Shown one piece after another: positions 42,843 to 50,955 of a stretch of 64,000 nucleotides of DNA (the first letter of the stretch is position 1; each line of letters opens with the position of its first letter). Source of the DNA: CAVVSD01 sp963837655 (GTDB lineage Bacteria > Actinomycetota > Thermoleophilia > Solirubrobacterales > Solirubrobacteraceae). Position numbers and translations under genes: made by a program. A model generated the notes under the pieces. That model was not told where the DNA came from. It was given only the letters and a program-made list of their open reading frames with translations, and ran no database searches. The DNA is taken from NCBI GenBank assembly GCA_963837655.1, contig CAWIOK010000006.1, positions 248,001 to 312,000 of the forward strand, read 5' to 3'.

Positions 42843-43544
42843 TCAGCCCGAGGTCGGTCCGAGGCCGCCATCGCCCGCGCCGCGCTCCTGCGAGCGCGCA
42901 CGGCGCCAGTTGCCGATCTCGGCGTGGTGGCCGGACAACAGCACGTCGGGGACGCGCCAGCCGCGGTACTCGGCGGGACGCGTGTAGTGCGGGTACTCGG
43001 GGCGCCCCTCGAGCGCCACGGAGAACGACTCCTCCAGCGCGCTGTCGGCGTGGCCGAGCGCCCCGGGGAGCTTGCGCAGCACTGCGTCCGCGACCACCAT
43101 CGCCGCGAGCTCGCCGCCTGACAGCACGTAGCGGCCGACCGACAGCGTGTCGGAGGCGAAGTGCTGGACGATGCGCTCGTCGAAGCCCTCGTAGCGGCCG
43201 CAGAGCAGCGTGAGCGACTCCTCCTGGGCGAGCTCGTCGACGTAGCGGTCGTCGAGCAGCCGACCGCCGGGGATGAGCGCGATCACGCGGCGCTGCTTGC
43301 GCAGCTCGACGGGGTCGACGCCGTAGAAGGCGCGCAGCGCCGCGTCCATGACGTCCACGCGCAAGACCATGCCGGCGCCGCCGCCGAACGGCGTGTCGTC
43401 GACCTGGCCGCCGGTGAGCGGCGTGTGGGTGCGCGGGTCCAGTGTGCGCATCTCGTGGCCGTGCGCGACGGCGTTGCGCACGTGGCGTTGCGCGCGAAAC
43501 CAGTCGAACCACTCGGGGAAGAGGGTCACGACGTCCAGCTGCAC
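42843..43544 (-). CDS. trmD: tRNA (guanine-N1)-methyltransferase
   Basis: 233-residue SPOUT-class m1G37 methyltransferase acting on tRNA with G at 36/37. The N-terminal LDVVTLFPEWFDWF, GGGAGMVLRVD, the trefoil-knot CGRYEGFDERI and YVLSGGELAAMVV motifs are clear. GTG 43544 is 2 bases after the rimM stop. Its C-terminus is slightly extended with a Gly-rich tail. Order rimM-trmD-rplS is the classical ribosome maturation cluster. Confidence 0.95.
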   Translation of the reverse strand: MQLDVVTLFPEWFDWFRAQRHVRNAVAHGHEMRTLDPRTHTPLTGGQVDDTPFGGGAGMVLRVDVMDAALRAFYGVDPVELRKQRRVIALIPGGRLLDDRYVDELAQEESLTLLCGRYEGFDERIVQHFASDTLSVGRYVLSGGELAAMVVADAVLRKLPGALGHADSALEESFSVALEGRPEYPHYTRPAEYRGWRVPDVLLSGHHAEIGNWRRARSQERGAGDGGLGPTSG

Positions 43545-43546
43545 AG

Positions 43547-44032
43547 CTACTCGCCCTCCAGCCCGAGGAACCGGGCGTCGACCTCGATGCGCCGCGCCAC
43601 CGGATCGACGGACGAGATCGCGTCCTGCACCAGCGGGACGAGCTGTCCGCCGTCGAGCTCGAGGAGGTCGCACGACGGGTACGGCAACATGCGCGCGACT
43701 CGGCCCAGCTCGCGGCCGTCGGCCACGACCGTGCACCCGACGAGATCGTCGGCCCAGTACTCGTCGTCCTCCAGCGGCGGGGCTGCGTCGCGGGGCGTCC
43801 GAAGCGGCTCGCCGCGCAGCGCCTCGACGCCGGTACGGTCCGATGCGAGGCCGACCCGGAGGATGGGGCGCGCGTCGGTCCCGGCGCGTCGCAGCACCTC
43901 GGTGGGGCGCTCGCCCACCCAGACCTGCGTGCCCAGGGTCAGCAGCTGCGGCGCCGGCTCCACCACGTAGAACGATCCGTCGAGCCCGTGCGGGCGGCCG
44001 ACCCGGCCCGCGTGCAGGAGCTCGGAGGTCAA
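43547..44032 (-). CDS. rimM: Ribosome maturation factor RimM
   Basis: 161 residues. The N-terminal RimM beta-barrel (HAGRVGRPHGLDGSFYV) and C-terminal PRC-barrel (YWADDLVGCTVVADG, LLELDGGQLVPLV) assist 30S head maturation through S19. The start is a TTG at 44032 overlapping the khpA stop (TTGA); no ATG or GTG gives the conserved N-terminus. Part of the ffh-rpsP-khpA-rimM-trmD run. Confidence 0.92.
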   Translation of the reverse strand: MTSELLHAGRVGRPHGLDGSFYVVEPAPQLLTLGTQVWVGERPTEVLRRAGTDARPILRVGLASDRTGVEALRGEPLRTPRDAAPPLEDDEYWADDLVGCTVVADGRELGRVARMLPYPSCDLLELDGGQLVPLVQDAISSVDPVARRIEVDARFLGLEGE

Positions 44033-44283
44033 TCGACGATGTCGATCAGCACACGGCGCCCGTCGCGGACGGCCGCCGCCTTCACGACGGTGCGCAGTGC
44101 GTTGGCCGTGCGACCGCCGCGGCCGATCACCGTGCCGTAGTCGTCCTCGGCGACCGACAGCTCGAGGACGACGGTGCCGTCGTCCTCCGCGAAGTCCTCG
44201 ACCTTCACCTCGTCCGGCTCGGTGACGAGCGCGCGGACGAGCGCCTCCAGCAGCGATTGCGCAGCCGGGGCCTCGGCGGCCAT
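44029..44283 (-). CDS. khpA: KH-domain RNA-binding protein KhpA
   Basis: 84-residue single KH domain with the GXXG loop GRGG in YGTVIGRGGRTANALRTVV. It partners KhpB/Jag in many Gram-positive bacteria to bind mRNA and tRNA and influence cell division and elongation. Located between rpsP and rimM, its usual site. ATG 44283; 6 bases after rpsP. Confidence 0.9.
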   Translation of the reverse strand: MAAEAPAAQSLLEALVRALVTEPDEVKVEDFAEDDGTVVLELSVAEDDYGTVIGRGGRTANALRTVVKAAAVRDGRRVLIDIVD

Positions 44284-44289
44284 CGGCGG

Positions 44290-44577
44290 CTAGGCGGTCG
44301 CTGCGGGCGCGGCTGCGTCCGCGGGGGCCTCGGCCGACGCCCTCGAGTTGATCTTGATGAGCTTGCGGACCTGGTCGGTCGGCTGGGCGCCGCGGTCCAG
44401 CCAGTGCTGGATGCGATCGGAATCGAGCTTGATGGTCGACGGCTCGGTCTGCGCGTTGTAGTGACCGACGATCTCGATCACGCGGCCGTCGCGCGGTGAG
44501 CGCTGATCGGCCACGACGACGCGCCAGACGGGGTCCTTGCGACCGCCGATGCGAGTGAGTCTGAGTCTGACTGCCAT
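44290..44577 (-). CDS. rpsP: 30S ribosomal protein S16
   Basis: 95 residues. MAVRLRLTRIGGRKDPVWRVVVAD is the family N-terminus (two blocks), followed by IEIVGHYNAQTEPSTIKLD and a WLDRGAQPTDQVRKL segment. A short Ala/Pro-rich tail (~80-95) extends past the usual end. S16 is an early 30S assembly protein. 27 bases separate it from ffh. Confidence 0.95.
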   Translation of the reverse strand: MAVRLRLTRIGGRKDPVWRVVVADQRSPRDGRVIEIVGHYNAQTEPSTIKLDSDRIQHWLDRGAQPTDQVRKLIKINSRASAEAPADAAAPAATA

Positions 44578-44604
44578 GAGCGCGGGGAGTCTAGCGGGTG
44601 CGAA

Positions 44605-45942
44605 TCAGCGCGACTGCTGGCGCATGAGCGCGCCGAGGTCCGGCATCCGGCCCCGGCCGATCTGCTTCATGACCTTCTGCATCTGGCCGAACTGCTTCAC
44701 GAGTTGGTTGACCTGCTGCACCGTCGTGCCCGACCCACGCGCGATCCGCAGGCGGCGCGACCCTTTGATGAGCTCGGGGCGGCGGCGCTCCTCGGGCGTC
44801 ATCGACAGCATGATGGCCTCGATGCGGTCGAGCTCGCGCTCGTCGACCTTCATGTTCTTCATCTGCTGGCCGCCGAACCCGGGCAGCATCCCCAGCAGGG
44901 ACTGCAGCGGGCCCATCCGCCGCATCATGCGAAGCTGGCCGAGGAAGTCCTCGAGGGTGAACTCGCCCTTGCGCATCTTGCGCTCGAGCTCCTTCGCCTC
45001 GTCCTCCTCGACCTGCGACTCGGCCCGCTCGATGAACGACAGGACGTCGCCCATCCCGAGGATCCGCTGCGCCATGCGATCCGGGTGGAAGCGCTCGAAA
45101 TCGCCGAGCTTCTCGCCCGTCGACGCGAAGACGATCGGCTTGCCGGTGACCTGCTTGACGCTCAGCGCCGCGCCGCCGCGCGCATCGCCGTCGAGCTTGG
45201 TCATGATCACGCCGTCGAAGTCGACCGCCTCGGAGAACTGCTCCGCGACGTTCACCGCGTCCTGACCGGTCATCGCGTCGACGACGAGCAGGATCGACGT
45301 CGGGCGGACCGCCTTGCGGATGTCCTTGAGCTCCTGCATGAGCTTCTCGTCGACGTGCAGGCGCCCGCTCGTGTCGACGATCAGCACGTCCTTGCCGTCG
45401 CGCTTGGCCTCGTCGAGCGCCCACCGGGCGATGTCGACCGGGTCGCGGTCGGTGCCCTGCTCGTAGACGGTGGCGCCGGCCTGCGCGCCGACCTTCACGA
45501 GCTGGTCGACCGCAGCGGGGCGGTAGACGTCGCACGCCGCGACCGCGACCGACGACCCGTTCTCCTCCCTGAGGTACCGCGCGAGCTTGGCCGTCGCGGT
45601 GGTCTTGCCGGAGCCCTGCAGGCCGGCCATGAGCACGACGGTCGGCGGGCGCGGGGCGAACGTCAGCCCGGCGGAGGAGCCGCCCATGAGGGCGGTGAGC
45701 TCCTCGTTGACGATCTTGACGACCTGCTGGCCCGGGTTGAGCGTGTTCAGGACGTCACTGCCGAGCGCGCGCTCCTTGACCTTCGCCGTGAACTCCTTGA
45801 CGACCCGGAAGTTGACGTCGGCCTCGAGCAGCGCGAGGCGGATCTCGCGCATCGCGGCGTTGACGTCGGCCTCCGTCAGCGACCCGCGCTGGCGGACGTC
45901 GGCGAGGGTCGCCTGGAGCTTCTCGGAGAGGGCGTCGAACAT
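44605..45942 (-). CDS. ffh: Signal recognition particle protein Ffh
   Basis: 445-residue SRP54 GTPase for co-translational membrane targeting. The N domain helices are 1-90, the G domain has GLQGSGKTTATAKLA, DVYRPAAVDQL, DTSGRLHVD and TKLDGDARGG, and the M domain (~300-440) ends in RIARGSGTTVQQVNQL and MMRRMGPLQSLLGMLPG for signal-peptide and 4.5S RNA binding. ATG 45942 gives the standard MFDALSEKL start. Receptor FtsY is 3 kb upstream in the same block. Divergent histidine kinase begins 46 bases away. Confidence 0.96.
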   Translation of the reverse strand: MFDALSEKLQATLADVRQRGSLTEADVNAAMREIRLALLEADVNFRVVKEFTAKVKERALGSDVLNTLNPGQQVVKIVNEELTALMGGSSAGLTFAPRPPTVVLMAGLQGSGKTTATAKLARYLREENGSSVAVAACDVYRPAAVDQLVKVGAQAGATVYEQGTDRDPVDIARWALDEAKRDGKDVLIVDTSGRLHVDEKLMQELKDIRKAVRPTSILLVVDAMTGQDAVNVAEQFSEAVDFDGVIMTKLDGDARGGAALSVKQVTGKPIVFASTGEKLGDFERFHPDRMAQRILGMGDVLSFIERAESQVEEDEAKELERKMRKGEFTLEDFLGQLRMMRRMGPLQSLLGMLPGFGGQQMKNMKVDERELDRIEAIMLSMTPEERRRPELIKGSRRLRIARGSGTTVQQVNQLVKQFGQMQKVMKQIGRGRMPDLGALMRQQSR

Positions 45943-45988
45943 CGTGCAGGAAAGAGTAGAGACAGCCGCACCACTCGCGACGACGCCC

Positions 45989-47230
45989 ATGCATACCGTG
46001 CGCGCCGTGCTGACGGTCAAGCGCGCCGTCTACCTCCTGCTGTCGCTCGGCCTGGGCACCACGTGGTTCGTGATCCTCTTGGTGGGTCTGTCGACGGGCA
46101 TCGGCCTGCTGATCACCCTGCTCGGGGTTCCGATCCTCGTCGGCGTCCTGTACGCGACCCGGCCGATGGCCGACCTGGAGCGCGCGCTCGTGCACGGGCT
46201 GCTGGACGAGCGCGCGGAGGGCCACTACCGGCGCCCCGTCAAGGACAGCGCGTGGTCGTCGATCAGGGCGCGGGTCGCCGATCCGCAGACCTGGAAGGAC
46301 ACGGCCTACCTCGCGTGCCAGTTCCCGCTCGGGATCATCTGGTTCTCGCTCACGTCGATCGCGATCGTGCTCCCGTTCGCGCTGCTGGTCGCGCCGCTCT
46401 GGTACTGGATACCCACCGGCGGATTCGACCTTCTGCTGTGGAACGTCGACAGCCTGCCCGAGGCGATCGTGCTGGTCCCCATCGGCGCTCTGCTGTTCAT
46501 CCCGGCGAAGTACCTCATCGACGGGATGGGCATCGCCCACGGCTACTGGGCACGTCTGCTGCTGCACTCCGAGCCCGACCCGGAGCTGACCGCGAAGGTC
46601 GTCGACGCCCGCTCCGCGCAGGCGCGGATCATCGCGGCCGCCGACGCCGAGCGCCGCCGCATCGAGCGCGACCTGCACGACGGTGCGCAGCAGCGCCTCG
46701 TCGCGCTGAGCCTCAAGCTCGGGATGGCGCGCAAGCGCCTCGGAGACGACGCGGACGGGATGGCGCTGCAACTCGTCGACGAAGCGCAGGCGGAGTCCCG
46801 TGCCGCGCTGGCGGAGCTGCGCGACCTCGCGCGAGGCATCCACCCCGCGGTGCTGTCGGACCGCGGGCTCGCTGCGGCGCTGCGCGAGCTCGCGGCGCGT
46901 GCGACGGTGCCCACCGAGGTCGTCGAGGCCCCCGAGGCACGTCTGCTGCCGGCCGTGGAGGCGACGGCCTACTTCGTCGTCGCCGAGTGCCTCACGAACA
47001 TCGGCAAGTACGCGAAGGCGACCTCGGCGACCGTCCGCGTGCGGCCGGAGGTGGGGCGGCTCGTCGTCGAGGTCGTCGACGACGGCGTCGGTGGCGCGGA
47101 CGCCGACCGCGGATCGGGGTTGCGCGGGCTCGCAGACCGCGTCGGTGCGCTCAACGGCAGCCTCGAGGTGGCCAGCCCGCCCGGGCAAGGGACGCGCGTG
47201 CGGGCCGAGATCCCCCTCGTCGGCGGCTGA
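45989..47230 (+). CDS. NarL-type (HisKA_3) sensor histidine kinase with membrane sensor domain
   Basis: 413 residues. The N-terminal PF13796-like sensor has four hydrophobic helices in two pairs (~15-50 and ~100-180), similar to actinobacterial DesK/LiaS-type kinases. The dimerisation box is IERDLHDGAQQRLVAL (phospho-His in DLHDG) and the HATPase motifs are CLTNIGKYA, VVDDGVGGA and GLRGLADRV. No response regulator is adjacent, which is unusual because HisKA_3 kinases nearly always pair with a LuxR-type regulator. Start ATG 45989. It converges on the stomatin-like gene, ending one base from it. Confidence 0.88.
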   Translation: MHTVRAVLTVKRAVYLLLSLGLGTTWFVILLVGLSTGIGLLITLLGVPILVGVLYATRPMADLERALVHGLLDERAEGHYRRPVKDSAWSSIRARVADPQTWKDTAYLACQFPLGIIWFSLTSIAIVLPFALLVAPLWYWIPTGGFDLLLWNVDSLPEAIVLVPIGALLFIPAKYLIDGMGIAHGYWARLLLHSEPDPELTAKVVDARSAQARIIAAADAERRRIERDLHDGAQQRLVALSLKLGMARKRLGDDADGMALQLVDEAQAESRAALAELRDLARGIHPAVLSDRGLAAALRELAARATVPTEVVEAPEARLLPAVEATAYFVVAECLTNIGKYAKATSATVRVRPEVGRLVVEVVDDGVGGADADRGSGLRGLADRVGALNGSLEVASPPGQGTRVRAEIPLVGG

Positions 47231-48223
47231 CTACTCGCTCCGGCCGCCGTTGCCCTCGCCGAGCTGGCCCGGCGGCTTGGGCGCCACCGGCGGCTTGGTC
47301 GCTGCGCTCTCGCCGTCCGTCTCCGGCGGCGGCGAGGGCTTGGCCTGGGGGCTCAGTGAGCCCCCCAGCGCCTGGCTGAGCCCGCTGAGCGCCTGGGTGA
47401 ACTCGCTCGGGATGACGAAGATCTTGTTCGCATCGCCCTGCGCGAGCTGCGGGAGCATCTGCAGGTACTGGTAGGACAGCAGCCCCTGGTCGGGCCCGCC
47501 GTCGTGGATCGCGCGGAACACCGTGTCGATCGCCTGGGCCTCGCCCTCCGCGTTGAGGATCGCCGCCGCCTTGTTGCCCTCCGCGCGGAGCACCGCCGCC
47601 TGGCGCTCGCCCTCGGCGTTGAGGATCTCTGACTGCTTACGGCCCTCGGCGGTGAGGATCGCGGCGCGCCGGTCGCGCTCGGCGCGCATCTGCTTCTCCA
47701 TGGCCTCCTGGATCGTGGCCGGCGGGTCGATCGCCTTGACCTCGACACGGTTGACCCGGATGCCCCACTGGCCAGTCGCCTCGTCGAGCACCGTCCGCAG
47801 CGCGGCGTTGATCGCGTCGCGACTGGTCAGCGTCTCCTCGAGCGTGAGCCCGCCGATGACGTTGCGCAACGTCGTGACCGTGAGCTGCTCGATCGCCTGC
47901 AGCGGGTTGGCGACCTCGTAGGAGACGGACTTCGCGTCGGTGATCGTGAAGTACAGGACGGAGTCGATCTGGATGCCGACGTTGTCGCCGGTGATGACGC
48001 CCGCGGGCTTGAACGTCACGACCTGCTCGCGGAGGTCGATGAGCGGGCGCACCCGGTCCACGAAGGGCACGACGATGGCGAGGCCCGGTGTGAGGGTGCG
48101 CTGGTACCGGCCGAGGCGCTCGACGACCCCTGCGCGTGCCTGCGGGATGATGCGAACCGTACGCGCGGCGAGGAACAGCACGAAGATCGCGACGACGATG
48201 AGGACGATTAGGCCGGCTTCCAC
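47231..48223 (-). CDS. SPFH/stomatin-family membrane protein (paraslipin/QmcA-like)
   Basis: 330 residues. An N-terminal transmembrane helix (~3-22) precedes the SPFH/band-7 domain (~25-190; RIIPQARAGVVERLGRYQRTL, GGLTLEETLTSRD, VEVKAIDPPATIQ). A coiled-coil with repeated NAEGERQAAVLRAEG heptads (~190-240) and a Pro-rich tail follow. Forms membrane oligomers in functional microdomains. Paired with the downstream-reading partner NfeD (15-base gap), its usual companion, here transcribed from ftsY side. GTG start. Confidence 0.93.
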   Translation of the reverse strand: MEAGLIVLIVVAIFVLFLAARTVRIIPQARAGVVERLGRYQRTLTPGLAIVVPFVDRVRPLIDLREQVVTFKPAGVITGDNVGIQIDSVLYFTITDAKSVSYEVANPLQAIEQLTVTTLRNVIGGLTLEETLTSRDAINAALRTVLDEATGQWGIRVNRVEVKAIDPPATIQEAMEKQMRAERDRRAAILTAEGRKQSEILNAEGERQAAVLRAEGNKAAAILNAEGEAQAIDTVFRAIHDGGPDQGLLSYQYLQMLPQLAQGDANKIFVIPSEFTQALSGLSQALGGSLSPQAKPSPPPETDGESAATKPPVAPKPPGQLGEGNGGRSE

Positions 48224-48238
48224 AACGGCTCCCTGTTC

Positions 48239-48673
48239 CTAGATCTCGGTCACGAGCGCGGTTGCGCCCCTGATCTCCATGACGTGTACCCGGCTGCCGG
48301 GTTCGTACGAGTCGCTGTCGTCGTAGGCCCGCGCGGTCCACACCTGGCCCTTCAGCCGCACCGAGCCGACGTCCTCGTCGTTGGAGATACGTTCGAGGAC
48401 GACCGCTGTCTCACCGACGAGCGCCGCGGTGCCGGTCCGCAGCTGCGGCGGCATGTTCACGTGGCGCCGCGCGATCGGGCGCACGATCCCGACGAGCAGC
48501 AGCGAGCTCGCGAGGAACGCGGCGAACTGCCCGACGGCGCCGACACCCGCGGCGTCGAGGAGCGCGGCCGCGATCGCGCCGACCGCGAAGGGGGCAAGGA
48601 AGAAGCTGAGCGACACGACCTCCCCGACCGCCAGAATCACGGCAAGGATCACCCAGAAGACCCACGCATCCAT
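48239..48673 (-). CDS. NfeD family protein
   Basis: 144 residues. Two or three membrane helices (~1-72; WVFWVILAVILAVGEVVSLSF) precede an OB-fold domain (~80-144) with LVGETAVVLERISNDEDVGSVRLKGQVWTARA in blocks. NfeD-type short forms partner SPFH proteins in membrane organisation. Co-directional with ftsY upstream (19 bases) and the SPFH gene downstream. Confidence 0.92.
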   Translation of the reverse strand: MDAWVFWVILAVILAVGEVVSLSFFLAPFAVGAIAAALLDAAGVGAVGQFAAFLASSLLLVGIVRPIARRHVNMPPQLRTGTAALVGETAVVLERISNDEDVGSVRLKGQVWTARAYDDSDSYEPGSRVHVMEIRGATALVTEI

Positions 48674-48692
48674 GTGGGTTCATGGTAGGTGT

Positions 48693-49706
48693 CTACGAGA
48701 GCAGTGCGCGCGCGAAGTCGTCTGCGTCGAACGGCCGGAGGTCGTCCAGCTGCTCGCCGATCCCGATCAGCTTGACCGGGATGCCGAGCTCACCCGAGAT
48801 GGCAAGGGCGATCCCGCCCTTCGCGGTGCCGTCGAGCTTGGTCAGCACGATGCCGTCGACCGGCACGACCTCGGAGAACAACTTGGCCTGTCGCAGTCCG
48901 TTCTGACCGGTCGTGGCGTCCACCGTCAGCAGCGTCTCGTGGGGTGCGCCGGGCAGCTGCTTCTCGACGACGCGGCGGATCTTGCCCAGCTCGGCCATCA
49001 GCGCGTCCTGCGTGTGCAGGCGCCCGGCGGTGTCGATGATCACCACGTCGACGCCCTGCTCGCGGCCGCGGCGGACGGTCTCGAACGCCACCGAGCCGGG
49101 GTCCGCCCCGTCGCGGTCGGGCTTGACGATCTCGCAGCCCGCACGCTCCGCCCAGCCGGTCAGCTGCTCGACCGCGGCGGCGCGGAACGTGTCGGCCGCG
49201 CCCAGCAGCACCGTCTGGCCCAGCTCGCGCTGCAGGTGCCAGGCGAGCTTGCCGATCGTCGTCGTCTTGCCGGTGCCGTTGACACCCACGGCCATGATCA
49301 CCGTCGGCTCGCGGCGCAGGTCGATCCGGTCGGCGCCCTCCTGTTTCGGTCGTGCGATGTCGGCGAGGAGCTCCATGAGACGCCCGCTGAGCGCCTCGCC
49401 GCCCTCGAGGCCGCCGTCGCCCGCCTCCTCTTCGAGCTGACCGACGACGCGGGCGGTCGTCGATGCGCCCACGTCGGCCATGATCAGCGCCTCCTCCAAC
49501 CGCTCCCAGGTCTCCTCGTCGACGTCGCCCGAGAGCAGCGTCGCCTGGACCTCGGCGCTCAGCGCGCTGCGGGTCTTGGAGAGGTTCTCGCGCAGGCGGC
49601 GGAAGAACCCGCGGCGGCGCTCGGGCTCGTCCTCGAAGGCGGTCTTCATCGCATCGCCGCCCGCGCCGGCGTCGGTGATGAAGAGGTCGTCCCAGTCGCG
49701 CGCCAT
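48693..49706 (-). CDS. ftsY: Signal recognition particle receptor FtsY
   Basis: 337-residue SRP GTPase receptor. A short acidic N-terminus replaces the long A domain; the NG domain carries GVNGTGKTTTIGKLA, DTFRAAAVEQL, DTAGRLHTQ and TKLDGTAKGG. It docks Ffh-ribosome complexes at the membrane. Placed behind smc as is common in Gram-positive bacteria, but separated from it here by the secreted-protein gene. ATG 49706, 3 bases after that gene's stop. Confidence 0.95.
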   Translation of the reverse strand: MARDWDDLFITDAGAGGDAMKTAFEDEPERRRGFFRRLRENLSKTRSALSAEVQATLLSGDVDEETWERLEEALIMADVGASTTARVVGQLEEEAGDGGLEGGEALSGRLMELLADIARPKQEGADRIDLRREPTVIMAVGVNGTGKTTTIGKLAWHLQRELGQTVLLGAADTFRAAAVEQLTGWAERAGCEIVKPDRDGADPGSVAFETVRRGREQGVDVVIIDTAGRLHTQDALMAELGKIRRVVEKQLPGAPHETLLTVDATTGQNGLRQAKLFSEVVPVDGIVLTKLDGTAKGGIALAISGELGIPVKLIGIGEQLDDLRPFDADDFARALLS

Positions 49707-49709
49707 GGC

Positions 49710-50924
49710 TCAGCCGGCCGGGCCGGTGCCGGCGTCGAACAGGACGCCCGGCTGCCCGTTGGGCCACTCGAAGCCCGCGTTCTCGCCGCCCATCGCGTCG
49801 CCCGCGTTGACCACCGGGACGAGCGCGGGGTCCGAGGCTGTCGTGGAGGCGCTCTGCAGCGCGATGCGGAACCGCTCCGGGTTGGAGAGATCCTGCTTGC
49901 TGAGGCGGATCGAGATGACGTTGGCGCGACGCCCGACGTCCGGCACGCGGTTGCGGAACCGCGACACGAGATCGGGGTCGGTGACGTCCTCGCGGCTGCG
50001 GTCGAACCAGAAGTGCAGCCCGCCACGCCCGTCGAAGCGCAGCTCGACCGCACCCGATGAGCCCTCGGTGTTGCTGCCGGGCACCGGCTCGAACCACCGC
50101 ACGAGCAGACGGCTGTCCGGCCGCGGGGCCTTCGCGAAGCGCACCTGCAGGCACACGTGCCCGTCGGCCTCGCGCGACATCGTCAGCGCGCGGAGGTCCA
50201 GGGACGGCTGGTTGCGCCGGGCGCCGGTGAAGACGAACGGCCGCTCGGCGAGGATCGTGCCGAACTGATCTCCGCGGGGGTGGTGCGGCAGCAGCTGCCC
50301 CGCCGCGCGGGGCGGCGGCACCTCTGCCCGCACGTCGCCGCCCGCGTCGGCGACGGTGACGCTCTGCCCGCTGCAGGCGGGCCGCAGGGCGCCAGGGGTC
50401 ACCGGGCGGGTCAGCCGAGAGCGGACGCCGGGCGCGTAGAGCGTCGACGGGTCATAGGTGACCTGCGACGCGCCCGAGGCGATGAACGGCGTGAGGCCCA
50501 GACTCGCGACGCGCCAAGGCGAACCGGTCCGGGCGTCCGGCCGGGTCAGGTAGATGCGGTCCGGGATCACCGGCGAGGAGCGGCGCAGGTTCTGGCGCAG
50601 GGTGAACGTGACCCTCGCCAGCGTGTCGTCGATGAGCTCCGCGCGCTGGGTGACGATGCTCGCCCCGTGCCAGCTGGATGACCCCGCCCGCAGCGCGGAC
50701 GCCACTGCGCCCGAGCATGCCGACGTCCCCGACGCGAGGGCCATCTGCTTGAGGAGCGGCGTTGCGACCACGGAGCACGTGCGCGTCTCCTCGCCCCGGC
50801 TCCAGTCGCGGATCCACGCCCGCGCGACGTCAGCCGCGGACGGCGGCAGCGGCTTGGCCTGCGCCGACGCGGGCACGAGGAGCGCGAGGAGCAGGACGGC
50901 GATCAGGTTCCCGGAGCGACGCAC
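49710..50924 (-). CDS. Secreted protein of unknown function between smc and ftsY
   Basis: 404 residues. The signal peptide (residues ~1-22: VRRSGNLIAVLLLALLVPASAQA) is followed by a domain resembling small NTF2/DUF-type secreted folds (~25-150, AADVARAWIRDWSRGEETRTCSVV) and a C-terminal beta-rich domain (~210-400) with VELRFDGRGGLHFWFDRSR. Four Cys suggest disulfides. I do not recognise the family. GTG 50924 was chosen because it starts the signal peptide; longer frames add an Arg-rich leader. It is 31 bases after smc and 3 bases before ftsY. Confidence 0.65.
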   Translation of the reverse strand: MRRSGNLIAVLLLALLVPASAQAKPLPPSAADVARAWIRDWSRGEETRTCSVVATPLLKQMALASGTSACSGAVASALRAGSSSWHGASIVTQRAELIDDTLARVTFTLRQNLRRSSPVIPDRIYLTRPDARTGSPWRVASLGLTPFIASGASQVTYDPSTLYAPGVRSRLTRPVTPGALRPACSGQSVTVADAGGDVRAEVPPPRAAGQLLPHHPRGDQFGTILAERPFVFTGARRNQPSLDLRALTMSREADGHVCLQVRFAKAPRPDSRLLVRWFEPVPGSNTEGSSGAVELRFDGRGGLHFWFDRSREDVTDPDLVSRFRNRVPDVGRRANVISIRLSKQDLSNPERFRIALQSASTTASDPALVPVVNAGDAMGGENAGFEWPNGQPGVLFDAGTGPAG

Positions 50925-50955
50925 GGTGCGGGCAGGATAGGCGCGCGGGCGCTCT

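Noticed and set aside
44704..47379. 891-codon plus-strand frame across ffh and the histidine kinase
   Set aside because: It crosses two genes on opposite strands and switches composition at the gene border; a GC-bias artefact.
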